From NCBI GenBank assembly GCA_025800395.1, contig JAOXRU010000119.1, positions 62,001-126,000 on the forward strand: a stretch of 64,000 nt of DNA, read 5' to 3'. The number at the start of each line of letters is the position of its first letter. The stretch's first letter is position 1. The translations under genes and the position numbers were made by a program. This document shows, piece after piece, positions 1-8,688 of the stretch. Below the pieces are notes generated by a model, which saw nothing but the letters and a program-made list of their open reading frames with translations, was not told the DNA's origin and ran no database searches. This DNA is from Flavobacteriaceae bacterium. GTDB lineage: Bacteria > Bacteroidota > Bacteroidia > Flavobacteriales > Flavobacteriaceae.

Positions 1-710
1 GCGCCAACCAAAATCATTTTTCGTTTCGATCGATTCCAAACATTTATCATTGGATCTAATACAGGTAAGCCCAATTGAGGCAATTCTAGTGGCTCTAATG
101 CCTCTATTTCTAAATCTTCTTGTAGACCATATAATGGTTCTTCAAAAGGCACATTAATATGTATAGGACCTTTTTGTAGATGCAGTTGATAAAAACCTTG
201 CTGCAAAGCTTCCAAATTGGCTTGTATGAGTTGTTGCTGATCGGGATGCTGATCTAGCAAATCGCTTTCTCTTGCTATGGTTTTGCTTGCATGCGAAACA
301 TCTTGCAGCAGGTTCACTGCAGCAACGGTATGACTAGCATACACGCCTCTTTGCTGTATGGTTTGTCCGTCCCCTACATCTATTCTGTAGCTTGGTCGGT
401 CTGCAGATATTACCACTAGAGGTATTTGACTATAAAATGCTTCGGACACAGCAGGGTAATAATTGAGTAAAGCCGAACCAGAGCTGCATAGCAAAGCTAC
501 TGGTTGTTTCAAAAACTTTGCCATTCCCAATGCAAAAAATGCAGCACAACGCTCATCCACTATACTATAACAACTAAAAAATGGATCTCTGGTAAAACTA
601 ATAGTGAGTGGTGCATTTCTAGAACCAGGAGAAATAACAATATGTGAAAGCAAATTGGCTTTGCATTGCTGAATTATCGCCTGAGCCGTGGGAATATTGG
701 AGTATTGCAT
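1..710 (-). CDS. menD: 2-succinyl-5-enolpyruvyl-6-hydroxy-3-cyclohexene-1-carboxylate synthase MenD (N-terminal part)
   Basis: The frame opens with ATG at 708-710 on the minus strand and stays open to the window edge, so about 236 N-terminal residues are present and the rest lies outside. The translation starts MQYSNIPTAQAIIQQC and contains SPGSRNAPL, a Glu in the VDERCAAFF stretch and GSALLNYYPAVSEA. This is the thiamine-diphosphate-enzyme N-domain pattern of MenD. MenD makes SEPHCHC from isochorismate, 2-oxoglutarate and ThDP in menaquinone synthesis. It lies 29 bases downstream of menF on the same strand, the usual order for these two consecutive steps. The C-terminal ThDP-binding half cannot be checked here. 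Confidence 0.93.
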   Translation of the reverse strand, partial: MQYSNIPTAQAIIQQCKANLLSHIVISPGSRNAPLTISFTRDPFFSCYSIVDERCAAFFALGMAKFLKQPVALLCSSGSALLNYYPAVSEAFYSQIPLVVISADRPSYRIDVGDGQTIQQRGVYASHTVAAVNLLQDVSHASKTIARESDLLDQHPDQQQLIQANLEALQQGFYQLHLQKGPIHINVPFEEPLYGLQEDLEIEALEPLELPQLGLPVLDPMINVWNRSKRKMILVG

Positions 711-739
711 AAAGACAAAGTTACAAAGTTGGAAAAGCT

Positions 740-1777
740 TTACAAGATATTTTTAATGGTTTGCGCTTTTTGGACTGTTTCTTCCCATTCTAATTTCGGA
801 TTGGAGGCTGCAGTGATGCCCCCACCAACGAATAAAGCAGCAGTTTGTTTTTCCACATGCATACACCGCAGGTTTACAAAAAGTTCTATACTATCTTTAT
901 CCATCCACCATTCTCCAAAATATCCGGTATAGAATTTTCTTTGGTAGCCCTCTTTTTCAAGCACATAATTACGTGCCGCTTCCAAAGGCACGCCACACAC
1001 CGCTGGAGTGGGATGCAAAGCGGTGATCAAATCACCCAGCCTAGCTGCCGATATGGGGCCGCCTATATTGGTTCTCAAATGTTCTATATTGCCGGCCAAT
1101 ACCGTTTGTACCTGCCCAATGGTGGCTTTGATATTTTGTTTCTGCAATTGCCCAACTATATAATCTGTCACCATCTTTTGTTCTTCAATTTCTTTTATTC
1201 CCCATTTTGCTCCGTTCTTTTCCGCGAATCTGGTTCCAGCCAAGGCCATAGTGGCAAAATAACCCTTGTGATAGGTACATAACACCTCGGGGGTTGCTCC
1301 CATCCACAAACCGTATTGGGGATGATACCAACAATATACCATTGCCTGCGAATACGCGGATAACATATTATGAAACGCATTCAAAAACTCCCAATCTCTC
1401 AATTGCAGTATTTCTTTGCGCGAAAACACGATTTTTTGGGCTATTCCTTGTTTGATTGCAGCCACGGTATCGGCAATTTTTTGCACATATATCTCGTCTT
1501 GTTTTGGAGGGGGCATCGAAACCAATTGCTCGGGAATTGTCTCTTCCCATTCTTGTCGGATAACTTTCGATACCGCTTTGGGAATCAATACGGTTTTTTC
1601 CCGATTATCAAAACTTGCCATAACAAAGCCAGGAACATCGGACTCTTCCAAAAAATATGTTTTATCAGTTTTTTGCAATATCCCAACAACTTCTTTTTGT
1701 CGTGGTTTGCGATAGGCAACAAAAGGCAAAGCATTTTCAAACTGTTTTTGCACTAAAGAAAAGAGATCGTTTTTCAC
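740..1777 (-). CDS. menF: Isochorismate synthase (chorismate-binding domain)
   Basis: A 345-residue protein that matches the chorismate-utilising enzyme fold. Visible motifs are IVFSRKEIL, GATPEVL, MALAGTR, HLRTNIGGP, LHPTPAVCGVP, GYFGEW and a C-terminal VGGGITAASNPKLEWEET. These belong to the isochorismate/anthranilate/salicylate synthase family. The neighbouring menD fixes the likely role as chorismate to isochorismate for menaquinone. The length fits MenF/EntC enzymes that lack the long N-terminal domain of TrpE. The start is GTG at 1775-1777 and overlaps the stop of the upstream thioesterase gene by one base (TAGTG), which suggests translational coupling. Confidence 0.93.
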   Translation of the reverse strand: MKNDLFSLVQKQFENALPFVAYRKPRQKEVVGILQKTDKTYFLEESDVPGFVMASFDNREKTVLIPKAVSKVIRQEWEETIPEQLVSMPPPKQDEIYVQKIADTVAAIKQGIAQKIVFSRKEILQLRDWEFLNAFHNMLSAYSQAMVYCWYHPQYGLWMGATPEVLCTYHKGYFATMALAGTRFAEKNGAKWGIKEIEEQKMVTDYIVGQLQKQNIKATIGQVQTVLAGNIEHLRTNIGGPISAARLGDLITALHPTPAVCGVPLEAARNYVLEKEGYQRKFYTGYFGEWWMDKDSIELFVNLRCMHVEKQTAALFVGGGITAASNPKLEWEETVQKAQTIKNIL

Positions 1778-2196
1778 TAACCTTTTTTTGGGATGGATAT
1801 GGTGGTTAATTTACAAAAAGAGACCAACTGATCGGTTTCGTTGGTAATGCGTATGTCCCACAGCTGGGTTGTTCTCCCTACGTGCAACATAGAGGCTTTG
1901 GCATAAACAAAACCATTTCGAGCGCTTTTTACATGATTACCAGCTATTTCTATACCGCGAATTGCCACTTCTGAGGTATCCAAAAAGATAAAAGCAGCAC
2001 AACTCCCAACACTTTCGGCTAAAGCTACAGAAGCCCCTCCATGTAGGACACCATCGGGTTGATGCACCCTAGGATTTACAGGCATTCTGGCAGTTAAATA
2101 ATCTGGACCAACATCTACAAATTCAATTTCTAGTGTCTCCATCAGGGTATCTTTGCTAGCGGCATTACATCTTGCCAATATCTGTGCTTTATCCAT
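1777..2196 (-). CDS. PaaI-type hotdog-fold thioesterase, probable DHNA-CoA thioesterase
   Basis: The frame can be extended upstream, but the first sensible start is ATG at 2194-2196, giving MDKAQILARCNAAS and about 139 residues, the usual size for single hotdog proteins. The segment VHQPDGVLHGGASVALAES is the hotdog helix with the active-site Gly-Gly-Ala and a conserved acidic residue in the helix, as in the PaaI/YbgC/EntH groups. Being first in an operon with menF and menD, it is inferred to hydrolyse 1,4-dihydroxy-2-naphthoyl-CoA, the MenI step. Several hotdog families have overlapping activities, so the substrate is inferred only from context. Confidence 0.8.
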   Translation of the reverse strand: MDKAQILARCNAASKDTLMETLEIEFVDVGPDYLTARMPVNPRVHQPDGVLHGGASVALAESVGSCAAFIFLDTSEVAIRGIEIAGNHVKSARNGFVYAKASMLHVGRTTQLWDIRITNETDQLVSFCKLTTISIPKKG

Positions 2197-2309
2197 TACA
2201 TCTATTTTGGTGGATAAAAATACAAATTCTGCCTTTCTAGGACAAAATTTCATGCATTTGACTTTTTTAACAAAATGCTATACAATAAAATCGTATTTTT
2301 GTAAGATAA

Positions 2310-2714
2310 ATGAAATCTTTTTTTAGAAATATCGCTGCTTTTAGCTTGGCATTTCTCGTAGTTTTTGCCTCGAGTTCGTTTTCACTCATCAAACATTTTT
2401 GTGGAGATGAAATAGTATCGGTTAGTATTTTTGAAAACATTGCTTCCTGTTGCGACCAGCAAATCCAAGATGAAGTTCCTACCCTTTCCAAAATATCTTG
2501 TTGTTCCTCTACCAAAGATTTCAAATTAGCCACAGAACTCGAAAAGTCCGAAAAAAACACCAAAATAGAGCCAATTACAGTTGCTGTTTTTTTGAGTATT
2601 ATAGAGTGGGAAGTAGATTTGCATCACTATTACACTTTGAAAGCGATGGAAGATCCTTCCCCCCCAGACTCTAAACTGGGACGGCATCTCTTATACGAAA
2701 CGCTACTCATTTGA
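2310..2714 (+). CDS. HYC_CC_PP family protein (exported, Cys-rich)
   Basis: A 134-residue protein with an N-terminal hydrophobic signal or anchor (residues 3-24). The family signature is visible as a series: HFCGDE after the signal (the family name's HYC, here with Phe), CC in IASCCDQQ, a second CC in ISCCSST, and PSPPD near the C-terminus. The family is known from Bacteroidota genomes beside TonB-dependent receptors and heavy-metal proteins, and its biochemical role is not established. Here it is followed by a receptor and an HMA protein, so metal binding in the envelope is a fair inference. The overlapping minus-strand frame at 2267-2563 is a shadow. A TATTTTTG box at 2294-2301 sits just before the start. 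Confidence 0.82.
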   Translation: MKSFFRNIAAFSLAFLVVFASSSFSLIKHFCGDEIVSVSIFENIASCCDQQIQDEVPTLSKISCCSSTKDFKLATELEKSEKNTKIEPITVAVFLSIIEWEVDLHHYYTLKAMEDPSPPDSKLGRHLLYETLLI

Positions 2715-2716
2715 TT

Positions 2717-2756
2717 TTAAAATTATACCTAAAACCAAATCAAAGTATAATTTTAA
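2717..2756. promoter_or_regulatory. Perfect 12-bp inverted repeat between two module genes
   Basis: TTAAAATTATAC at 2717-2728 and its exact reverse complement at 2745-2756 flank a 16-base loop. The repeat fills the gap between the HYC_CC_PP gene and the receptor gene and ends 8 bases before the receptor ATG. There is no T-run after it, so it does not look like a simple terminator. It could be an operator for a dimeric regulator, or an RNA hairpin that tunes expression of the receptor relative to the upstream gene. Confidence 0.6.
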
Positions 2757-2764
2757 GATAAAAC

Positions 2765-4990
2765 ATGAAACAATATATTTTCTGGATACTATTGTGTTTT
2801 GCACATTATAGTATCGCTCAGGAGGTTTTGAAAGGACAAATCCTCGACAAAAACAACCAAGCCATTTTTGGGGCCAATATTTATTGGTTAGAAACACAAT
2901 TGGGTACCACTTCTAACGAAACAGGAACTTTTAGCATTCCTACCCACAACCAAACCAATCGACTTATTATTAGCTACATAGGCTTTGAAACCGATACGAT
3001 CACCATCAACAATTTGGAATTCTTAAAACACAGATTGCGAGAGCAAGGAGAACTAAAAGAAGTAGTTATTACGGAAAAAAAGAAAAGCCTCGGGCGATCT
3101 TATTTCAAGCCAAAAAATGTCATTACAGTAAACAAATCGGAACTATTAAAAGCCGCTTGCTGCAATTTGGCGGAGAGTTTTGAAACCAACCCCTCTATAG
3201 ATGTAAGCGTATCGGATGCCATAACAGGAACCAAGCAAATACAAATGCTGGGACTCAAAAGCCCTTATCTACTCATTAGTCAGGAGGGAATTCCATATAT
3301 TAGAGGTGCATCCCAAGCTTTTGGACTCTCCTTTGTACCTGGCACCTGGATAAACAGCATCGCTATCACCAAAGGTGCTGGAAGCGTATTGAGTGGTTAT
3401 GAAAGTATTTCTGGGCAAATAAACACCAATTTAGTAGCACCCAACAACGACAAAAAGTTTTTTGTAAACGCCTATGGCTCTCTCAATGGTCGCATAGAAC
3501 TCAATACCCATGTAAACCAGAGCATCAACGAAAATTGGCAAAGCGGACTCTATTTGCATAGCAATATACGAGAACGTAAAGTAGACCAAAACGACGATGG
3601 CTTTTTAGACAGTCCTTTGGCTCGTCAGTTCAATCTGCGCAACAAATGGGTATATACCGATACCGAAAAAGGATGGGTTGGCGGACTCAACCTCCAATAT
3701 GTTTATGACAAAAAGCAAACTGGGCAAATCGATTTTCTGCCAAGTAGAGACAAAAACACCGACTTTGCTTGGGGTAGTGAAATAAAAACAGAGCGAATAG
3801 AAGCTGCGGCCAATGTAGGGTATGTATGGAAAGACATGCCTTTCCAATCTTTGGGCGTTCAGACAAGCTTCAATATTCACGACCAAGATTCTTATTTTGG
3901 CTACAGACCTTTTCAAATACAACACAATAGCTTCTATAGCAATGTTGTATTTAGTTCTATAATCGGAGACACTAGGAATAAATTTACCACAGGCATCAAC
4001 TTTACCCACGACAAATATGAGGAAATGGTTGCATCTATGGATTATTCGCGCAGAGAAAACAATATAGGCGCGTATCTCGAATACGCATATGACAATATCG
4101 ACAACCTAAGTTTTACTTTGGGACTGCGTTTAGATCATCACAATTTGCTAGGTACTTTTTTGACACCGCGTGTACATATGCGTTTTGCGCCATGGGGAAA
4201 AGCAGCATTGCGAGTCTCTGGTGGTAAAGGCAAACGAAGTCCCAATATTTTTACAGAAAACATCGCTTTGTTTAGCACCAATCGAAATATACATATTTTG
4301 GAAAACAATGGATCGTTTTATGGTTTAGATGGGGAAACCGCTTGGAACTATGGTATTTCATTTATGCAAGGATTTGATTTGTGGAATCAAAAAGGAGATA
4401 TAGCCGTAGATTACTATCAAACACGTTTTAAAGATCAGGTAGTTGTAGATTGGGAAGACCCTGCATCTATTCGTTTTTACAATTTGGATGGAAGAAGTTT
4501 TGCCAACAACCTGCAAATCGAACTCAACTACAATATCACAAAAAAAATACATTTGCGTACTGCTTACAAACACTACGATACCCAAACCCAGTATATGGAC
4601 AAGCAAACGATACAGCCCTTGCAGGCCAAGCATAGATATTTTGCCAATATTTCTATAGAAACCACGCCTAATGAAGCGGGTGCACAATGGAAATTTGACA
4701 CCACCTACAACTGGATTGGACAGCAGCGATTGCCGAGAAACTATTTTCAGGCTAGTACTTCTGCAGACTTGTACAGCAATAGTTATAATTTGATAAATGC
4801 CCAAATCACCAAGATTTTCAACAATGGATTGGAAGTGTATTTGGGAGGAGAGAACCTGGGTAATATACAACAAGATCAGGCCATAATAGGAGCCGACAAT
4901 CCTTTTGGAATAGGTTTTGATAGTAGTTTGGCATACGCCCCTGTGATGGGACGCATGTTCTATGCCGGATTGCGATTTGGATTGGAATAA
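2765..4990 (+). CDS. TonB-dependent outer-membrane receptor with carboxypeptidase-like N-domain
   Basis: A 741-residue outer-membrane receptor. After a signal peptide ending ...HYSIAQ, residues of about 20-100 form a carboxypeptidase D regulatory-like (CarboxypepD_reg) domain, seen in GANIYWLETQLGTTSNETG and ISYIGFETD. The plug domain follows (LKAACCNLAESFETNPSID, GLKSPYLLISQEGIPYIRG, ITKGAGSVLSGYESISGQI), then a long series of beta strands ending in an aromatic-rich C-terminus (GRMFYAGLRFGLE). The ACCNLAESFE segment at the plug start is a form I associate with receptors in copper or heavy-metal loci of Bacteroidota. Together with the neighbouring HYC_CC_PP and HMA genes this suggests a metal or metal-chelate ligand. 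The ligand itself is not shown by the sequence. Confidence 0.9.
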   Translation: MKQYIFWILLCFAHYSIAQEVLKGQILDKNNQAIFGANIYWLETQLGTTSNETGTFSIPTHNQTNRLIISYIGFETDTITINNLEFLKHRLREQGELKEVVITEKKKSLGRSYFKPKNVITVNKSELLKAACCNLAESFETNPSIDVSVSDAITGTKQIQMLGLKSPYLLISQEGIPYIRGASQAFGLSFVPGTWINSIAITKGAGSVLSGYESISGQINTNLVAPNNDKKFFVNAYGSLNGRIELNTHVNQSINENWQSGLYLHSNIRERKVDQNDDGFLDSPLARQFNLRNKWVYTDTEKGWVGGLNLQYVYDKKQTGQIDFLPSRDKNTDFAWGSEIKTERIEAAANVGYVWKDMPFQSLGVQTSFNIHDQDSYFGYRPFQIQHNSFYSNVVFSSIIGDTRNKFTTGINFTHDKYEEMVASMDYSRRENNIGAYLEYAYDNIDNLSFTLGLRLDHHNLLGTFLTPRVHMRFAPWGKAALRVSGGKGKRSPNIFTENIALFSTNRNIHILENNGSFYGLDGETAWNYGISFMQGFDLWNQKGDIAVDYYQTRFKDQVVVDWEDPASIRFYNLDGRSFANNLQIELNYNITKKIHLRTAYKHYDTQTQYMDKQTIQPLQAKHRYFANISIETTPNEAGAQWKFDTTYNWIGQQRLPRNYFQASTSADLYSNSYNLINAQITKIFNNGLEVYLGGENLGNIQQDQAIIGADNPFGIGFDSSLAYAPVMGRMFYAGLRFGLE

Positions 4991-5021
4991 TCAACGACTT
5001 TTTAGTCATAAATACATAATA

Positions 5022-5387
5022 ATGAAACAAATAATCACATTAATCGCTCTCATTGCCATTGGCTTTGGAGCACAAGCACAAAAAAAGAATTTTAAAACCT
5101 CATTTGAGGTAGACGGTATTTGTACCATGTGCAAAAAACGTATCGAAAAGGCAGCTCTTGGCACCAAAGGAGTAAAATATGCGAACTGGAATGTGGAGAC
5201 CCATCAGCTTTCGCTGATCATCGATCAACGCAAAACGGATACCTTGGCCATACAAAAAAACATTGCCAAGGTTGGACACGACACCCATACCGAAAAAACT
5301 ACCCAAGAAGCCTACGACAATTTACACGACTGTTGCAAATACAAAGACATCGAAGTGATAGACGATCATAAAAAGAAAAAAAGTTAG
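5022..5387 (+). CDS. Periplasmic heavy-metal-associated (HMA) domain protein
   Basis: The frame is open from 4962, but the ATG at 5022 gives a clean signal peptide (MKQIITLIALIAIGFGAQAQ) and is taken as the start, for 121 residues. The mature protein is an HMA ferredoxin-like domain. It has the metal-binding CTMCKKRIEKA motif, then GVKYANWNVETHQLSLII and TLAIQKNIAKVGHDT, the standard beta-alpha-beta order. A C-terminal tail adds DCC, two His residues and a Lys-rich end. It probably binds a soft metal such as copper in the periplasm. It starts 31 bases after the receptor gene and is likely co-transcribed with it. A hairpin terminator follows directly. Confidence 0.9.
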   Translation: MKQIITLIALIAIGFGAQAQKKNFKTSFEVDGICTMCKKRIEKAALGTKGVKYANWNVETHQLSLIIDQRKTDTLAIQKNIAKVGHDTHTEKTTQEAYDNLHDCCKYKDIEVIDDHKKKKS

Positions 5388-5399
5388 ATACAAAGCAAC

Positions 5400-5431
5400 A
5401 AAAAAGCCATCATAAAAGATGGCTTTTTTGT
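5400..5431 (+). terminator. Rho-independent terminator after the metal module
   Basis: AAAAAGCCATC, a short loop ATAAAA and GATGGCTTTTTT form a strong hairpin ending in a T-run 12 bases after the HMA gene stop. The A-rich left arm means it may also work for the minus-strand gene that ends at 5507. Confidence 0.85.
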
Positions 5432-5506
5432 TGGTCTTAAAATACAACTCCTAAAAAATGCATTGGTAAAGAGGGACTTTCTGAAAAACCTAATGCAATT
5501 GTGGCA

Positions 5507-6433
5507 TTATTGCTTAGTGTTTTCTAGAGTAGTAGTATCGTAATAACTTATCTCTCTTGTCCAATAATTTTTGCTAGGTCGTACAATTTTTTTTACCCAA
5601 TTCTTGAAAGGCGATCCATCTAAAACATACAAATGACTTTCGGAGGTTCGGATCGTTCCCATGATGGTCTGTATTTCTTCTATCCATCCATCTTTATCGT
5701 AATTGTAGGTTTTGGTTTTTTCGTTTTTAAACATTCCCAGGCTAGCGTCTAATACCTGTTTGCTTTTGACTTTTTCAAGACGTCCAGCAACAAAATATTG
5801 CTTTTCGAGTTTGTACAAAACACCTTTTTGATAATTGCGGATTTCTCGAACACTTTGGGTATTTTCTTTCTCCTCGGTATATCGACTTTCCAACACGCCA
5901 TTTTTAAAGAAACTGCGCTCCATTTTATTTTTGTGGATTGGATTGTAGCTCGTTTTAAAAATATCGATACCATCTCTTTTGTGCGATTCTACTTTTTGCA
6001 AATTTCCTTGCTCATAAAAATAAATATTGTAGGCAATGAGTTCTACCAAATAATTTACGATTTTCTCCGTAGTTTTTTGTCCTTTTTCTGTAGTGTCCTG
6101 AGAGTAAAAATACGCAAAAGATGCCTCCTTATCTATGGCACCTTCTCGATAAATCTCCAATCTTTTTTCGACTAAAAACTCCTTGTCGAAACGAAAAATA
6201 GTAAGATCATAATCCGTCTTGTTATAGCGCGTAATGGATTTGGTAAGTACTCCTTTTTTTGAAAAATAAAACTCTTCTTGTCCGTACTTGGTATATTCCA
6301 TACAGATTTTTACTGGACCACGGAGTTCAAAATCGGAACGTTGAAATATTTTAACATCTTGATCTTGTGCATATTGCAAGGTACTAAACAATAACGCTAT
6401 AGCCAAAACTACCCTCTTCTTCTGAAAACCCAT
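5507..6433 (-). CDS. Exported protein of unknown function
   Basis: A 308-residue protein that I do not recognise. It begins with a signal peptide (MGFQKKRVVLAIALLFSTLQYAQ). The rest is rich in charged and aromatic residues in repeating units such as KYGQEEFYFSKKGVLTKS, FFKNGVLESRYTEEKEN and YNYDKDGWIEEIQT. These look like short beta-hairpin repeats of the loose RHS/MORN-like kind (x-Y-x-x-x-G-x-L/W), common in Bacteroidota exported proteins. No catalytic motif is seen. It stands alone, between the terminator of the metal module and an upstream NTF2-like gene on the same strand at 144 bases distance. Confidence 0.75.
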   Translation of the reverse strand: MGFQKKRVVLAIALLFSTLQYAQDQDVKIFQRSDFELRGPVKICMEYTKYGQEEFYFSKKGVLTKSITRYNKTDYDLTIFRFDKEFLVEKRLEIYREGAIDKEASFAYFYSQDTTEKGQKTTEKIVNYLVELIAYNIYFYEQGNLQKVESHKRDGIDIFKTSYNPIHKNKMERSFFKNGVLESRYTEEKENTQSVREIRNYQKGVLYKLEKQYFVAGRLEKVKSKQVLDASLGMFKNEKTKTYNYDKDGWIEEIQTIMGTIRTSESHLYVLDGSPFKNWVKKIVRPSKNYWTREISYYDTTTLENTKQ

Positions 6434-6576
6434 TATTACAATCTATTTATTGATATGTTTCTAATAAAAAGAAAACAAAACAACCTTTGACTTCTGTCCA
6501 ATGTTGGGGATTTTTTCTTTCTATTTGGTAAAAATAGAGTTTTTGCGTAAGAAAATGCGTGCGAATCCCAAAAAAG

Positions 6577-7035
6577 TTATTTACAGGGAGTTCTGCGTCT
6601 AGTATCTATCAAATAGATAATTTTCCATGTACCGTTATCTTTAAACATCTGGAAAGAATTAACGCCACAATGGCTAAATTCTCCATTAAAATAAAACTCG
6701 TAAGGCGTCCAAGCATTAGCCATATTACCATCTACTTGTATGGAATAATCCAATAATTTCTCCTCCCATTTTTGATCTACTGGCCTTTTGCCAATGGCAT
6801 CGATCAACTGCTGTCGTTCTTCATGACGCAACACATCCTTACCTTCTTTGTTTTTAAATGCGGTTTGTAACACCAGGTGGTCTCCCAAGGTTTTCTTTAA
6901 GGCTATGGTATCCCCTTTGTGAAACGCATCAAAAAAGGCAACTACTGTATTTTTAACAGCAGCTATTTCCTTATTTTGTTGGGCACTTAAAAAGCTAAAA
7001 AATAAAAGAAAACAAACAAAAAGATGATTTTTCAT
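6577..7035 (-). CDS. Exported NTF2-like (SnoaL/lumazine-binding-like) protein
   Basis: A 152-residue protein with a signal peptide (MKNHLFVCFLLFFSFLSAQ). The mature part reads as one NTF2-like cone domain: helix AAVKNTVVAFFDAFHKGDT, then TLGDHLVLQT, VDGNMANAWTPYEFYFNGEFSHCG and FQMFKDNGTWKIIYLIDTRR. That is the common order of small periplasmic nuclear-transport-factor-2-like proteins. Such domains bind small ligands or serve as enzymes, and the sequence gives no way to choose. It ends with RRTPCK. It may be transcribed with the exported gene at 5507, with a gap of 144 bases. Confidence 0.82.
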   Translation of the reverse strand: MKNHLFVCFLLFFSFLSAQQNKEIAAVKNTVVAFFDAFHKGDTIALKKTLGDHLVLQTAFKNKEGKDVLRHEERQQLIDAIGKRPVDQKWEEKLLDYSIQVDGNMANAWTPYEFYFNGEFSHCGVNSFQMFKDNGTWKIIYLIDTRRRTPCK

Positions 7036-7167
7036 ATTTAATGTGATTTAAAGGATAACCATAAGGATTCTTTTTCAGTTACTTATCATAATTCGTTTCG
7101 AAAATAAAAGAAAAAAAATCAATTTTATCCAAAACTACCTATTTTTACCAATAAATTAACGCAGACC

Positions 7168-7986
7168 ATGTCAGTAGCAAAAAAAGTATATAAAAGGGTA
7201 ACGGTAAAATCGTTGACAGAAATGAAACAGAGCGGAGAAAAGATCTCTATGCTTACATCGTATGATTATTCGATGGCCAAAATAGTAGATGAAGCAGGAA
7301 TCGATGTTATTTTGGTTGGCGATTCTGCAAGTAATGTAATGGCCGGACACGAAACTACGCTACCGATCACCTTAGATCAAATGATATACCATGCAAGTTC
7401 TGTAGTACGTGCCATCAGCCGTTGCTTGGTAGTTGTTGATATTCCTTTTGGAAGTTATCAAAGTGACCCAAAAGAGGCTCTTCGATCTGCTATTCGCATC
7501 ATGAAAGAAAGTGGCGCTCATGCCGTAAAAGTAGAAGGAGGAAAAGAAATAAAAGAATCCGTTAAGCGAATTTTACACGCAGGTATACCCGTAATGGGAC
7601 ATTTGGGACTCACCCCTCAATCTATTTATAAATTTGGAACCTACACGGTGCGAGCCAAAGAAAAATCGGAAGCAGAAAAACTAATCGCTGATGCCCAATT
7701 ACTCGAAAGACTTGGTTGTTGCGCCATCGTTTTGGAAAAAATACCTGCTGCCTTAGCCAAAGAAGTCAGCGAGAGCATCTCCATTCCTACCATAGGTATC
7801 GGAGCTGGAAATGGCACAGATGGACAAGTACTGGTGATACACGATTTACTAGGTATGACGCACGAATTTAACCCTAGGTTTTTGAGAAGATATATGAATT
7901 TGTACGAAGAAATGACCGATGCTATCGGAAAGTATGTGGCAGATGTAAAATCGCAAGATTTTCCCAACGAAGAAGAACAATATTAG
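7168..7986 (+). CDS. panB: 3-methyl-2-oxobutanoate hydroxymethyltransferase (ketopantoate hydroxymethyltransferase)
   Basis: A 272-residue cytoplasmic TIM-barrel enzyme that makes ketopantoate from 2-oxoisovalerate and methylene-tetrahydrofolate, the first step of pantothenate synthesis. Family motifs are clear: [30 protein letters not shown] (metal-binding Asp), DIPFGSYQ (metal-binding Asp), [26 protein letters not shown] and [16 protein letters not shown]. The length matches the family. The start is ATG at 7168. The next gene follows after 18 bases on the same strand, so the two are probably co-transcribed. No other pan gene is in the window. Confidence 0.97.
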   Translation: MSVAKKVYKRVTVKSLTEMKQSGEKISMLTSYDYSMAKIVDEAGIDVILVGDSASNVMAGHETTLPITLDQMIYHASSVVRAISRCLVVVDIPFGSYQSDPKEALRSAIRIMKESGAHAVKVEGGKEIKESVKRILHAGIPVMGHLGLTPQSIYKFGTYTVRAKEKSEAEKLIADAQLLERLGCCAIVLEKIPAALAKEVSESISIPTIGIGAGNGTDGQVLVIHDLLGMTHEFNPRFLRRYMNLYEEMTDAIGKYVADVKSQDFPNEEEQY

Positions 7987-8004
7987 TTTCAAACAAGCTC
8001 GAAT

Positions 8005-8688
8005 ATGCATAGCAATTCGAAGAATTTGCTGGTGGTATACGAAGACAACCACATCATTGTAGTCAACAAACGTGCTGGAGATATCGTTCAGGGCGACAAA
8101 ACTGGCGACCTTCCTTTGAGTGAGGTGGTTAAAATATACCTTAAAAAAAAATACAACAAGCCTGGCGCCGTTTTTCTGGGCGTGGCACATCGATTGGATC
8201 GGCCGACTAGCGGATTGGTCCTCTTTGCCAAAACCTCCAAAGCACTACAACGTCTAAATCGCATGCTACAGGAAAGAACCATCGAAAAGACTTACTGGGC
8301 TATCGTACAAGGAACACCTTCCAAGGCAAAAGATCGTTTGGTTCATTGGCTCAAACGCAACCCAAAGCAAAACAAATCTTATGCCTTTGCCAAAGAAATT
8401 GCCCAGAGCAAAAAAGCCATATTGCATTATACCATTATCAAAAAACTCGAAAAATATACCCTATTAGAAATCTTGTTAGAAACTGGTAGACACCACCAAA
8501 TAAGATCACAACTTCAAGCCATAGGCCACGTGATAAAGGGCGATTTGAAATACGGTGCAAAACGAAGCAATAAAGATGGCGGAATACATCTACACGCCAG
8601 AAAACTGTCTTTTATACATCCTGTAAAAAAAGAACCCCTATTGCTTACTGCTCCTCTACCCCAAGAAACGCTTTGGCAACAGATTTAG
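8005..8688 (+). CDS. RluA-family pseudouridine synthase
   Basis: A 227-residue enzyme converting uridine to pseudouridine in RNA. The catalytic motif HRLDRPTSGLVLFAKT carries the catalytic Asp. Other family blocks are LLVVYEDNHIIVVNKRAGD, ERTIEKTYWAIV, LLEILLETGRHHQIRSQL and IHLHARKLSFIHP. It lacks the N-terminal S4 domain of RluC/RluD and corresponds to the short TruC/RluA-like group. Whether the target is tRNA or rRNA cannot be told. It lies 18 bases behind panB and ends convergent with, and overlapping by 4 bases, the EamA transporter gene. Confidence 0.93.
   Translation: MHSNSKNLLVVYEDNHIIVVNKRAGDIVQGDKTGDLPLSEVVKIYLKKKYNKPGAVFLGVAHRLDRPTSGLVLFAKTSKALQRLNRMLQERTIEKTYWAIVQGTPSKAKDRLVHWLKRNPKQNKSYAFAKEIAQSKKAILHYTIIKKLEKYTLLEILLETGRHHQIRSQLQAIGHVIKGDLKYGAKRSNKDGGIHLHARKLSFIHPVKKEPLLLTAPLPQETLWQQI

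Noticed and set aside
845-1282. 145-residue plus-strand frame antisense to menF
   Set aside because: It is the reverse-strand shadow of a well-supported gene with clear family motifs.
2267-2563. 98-residue minus-strand frame antisense to the HYC_CC_PP gene
   Set aside because: The plus-strand gene has a signal peptide and the family motifs; the reverse frame has none.
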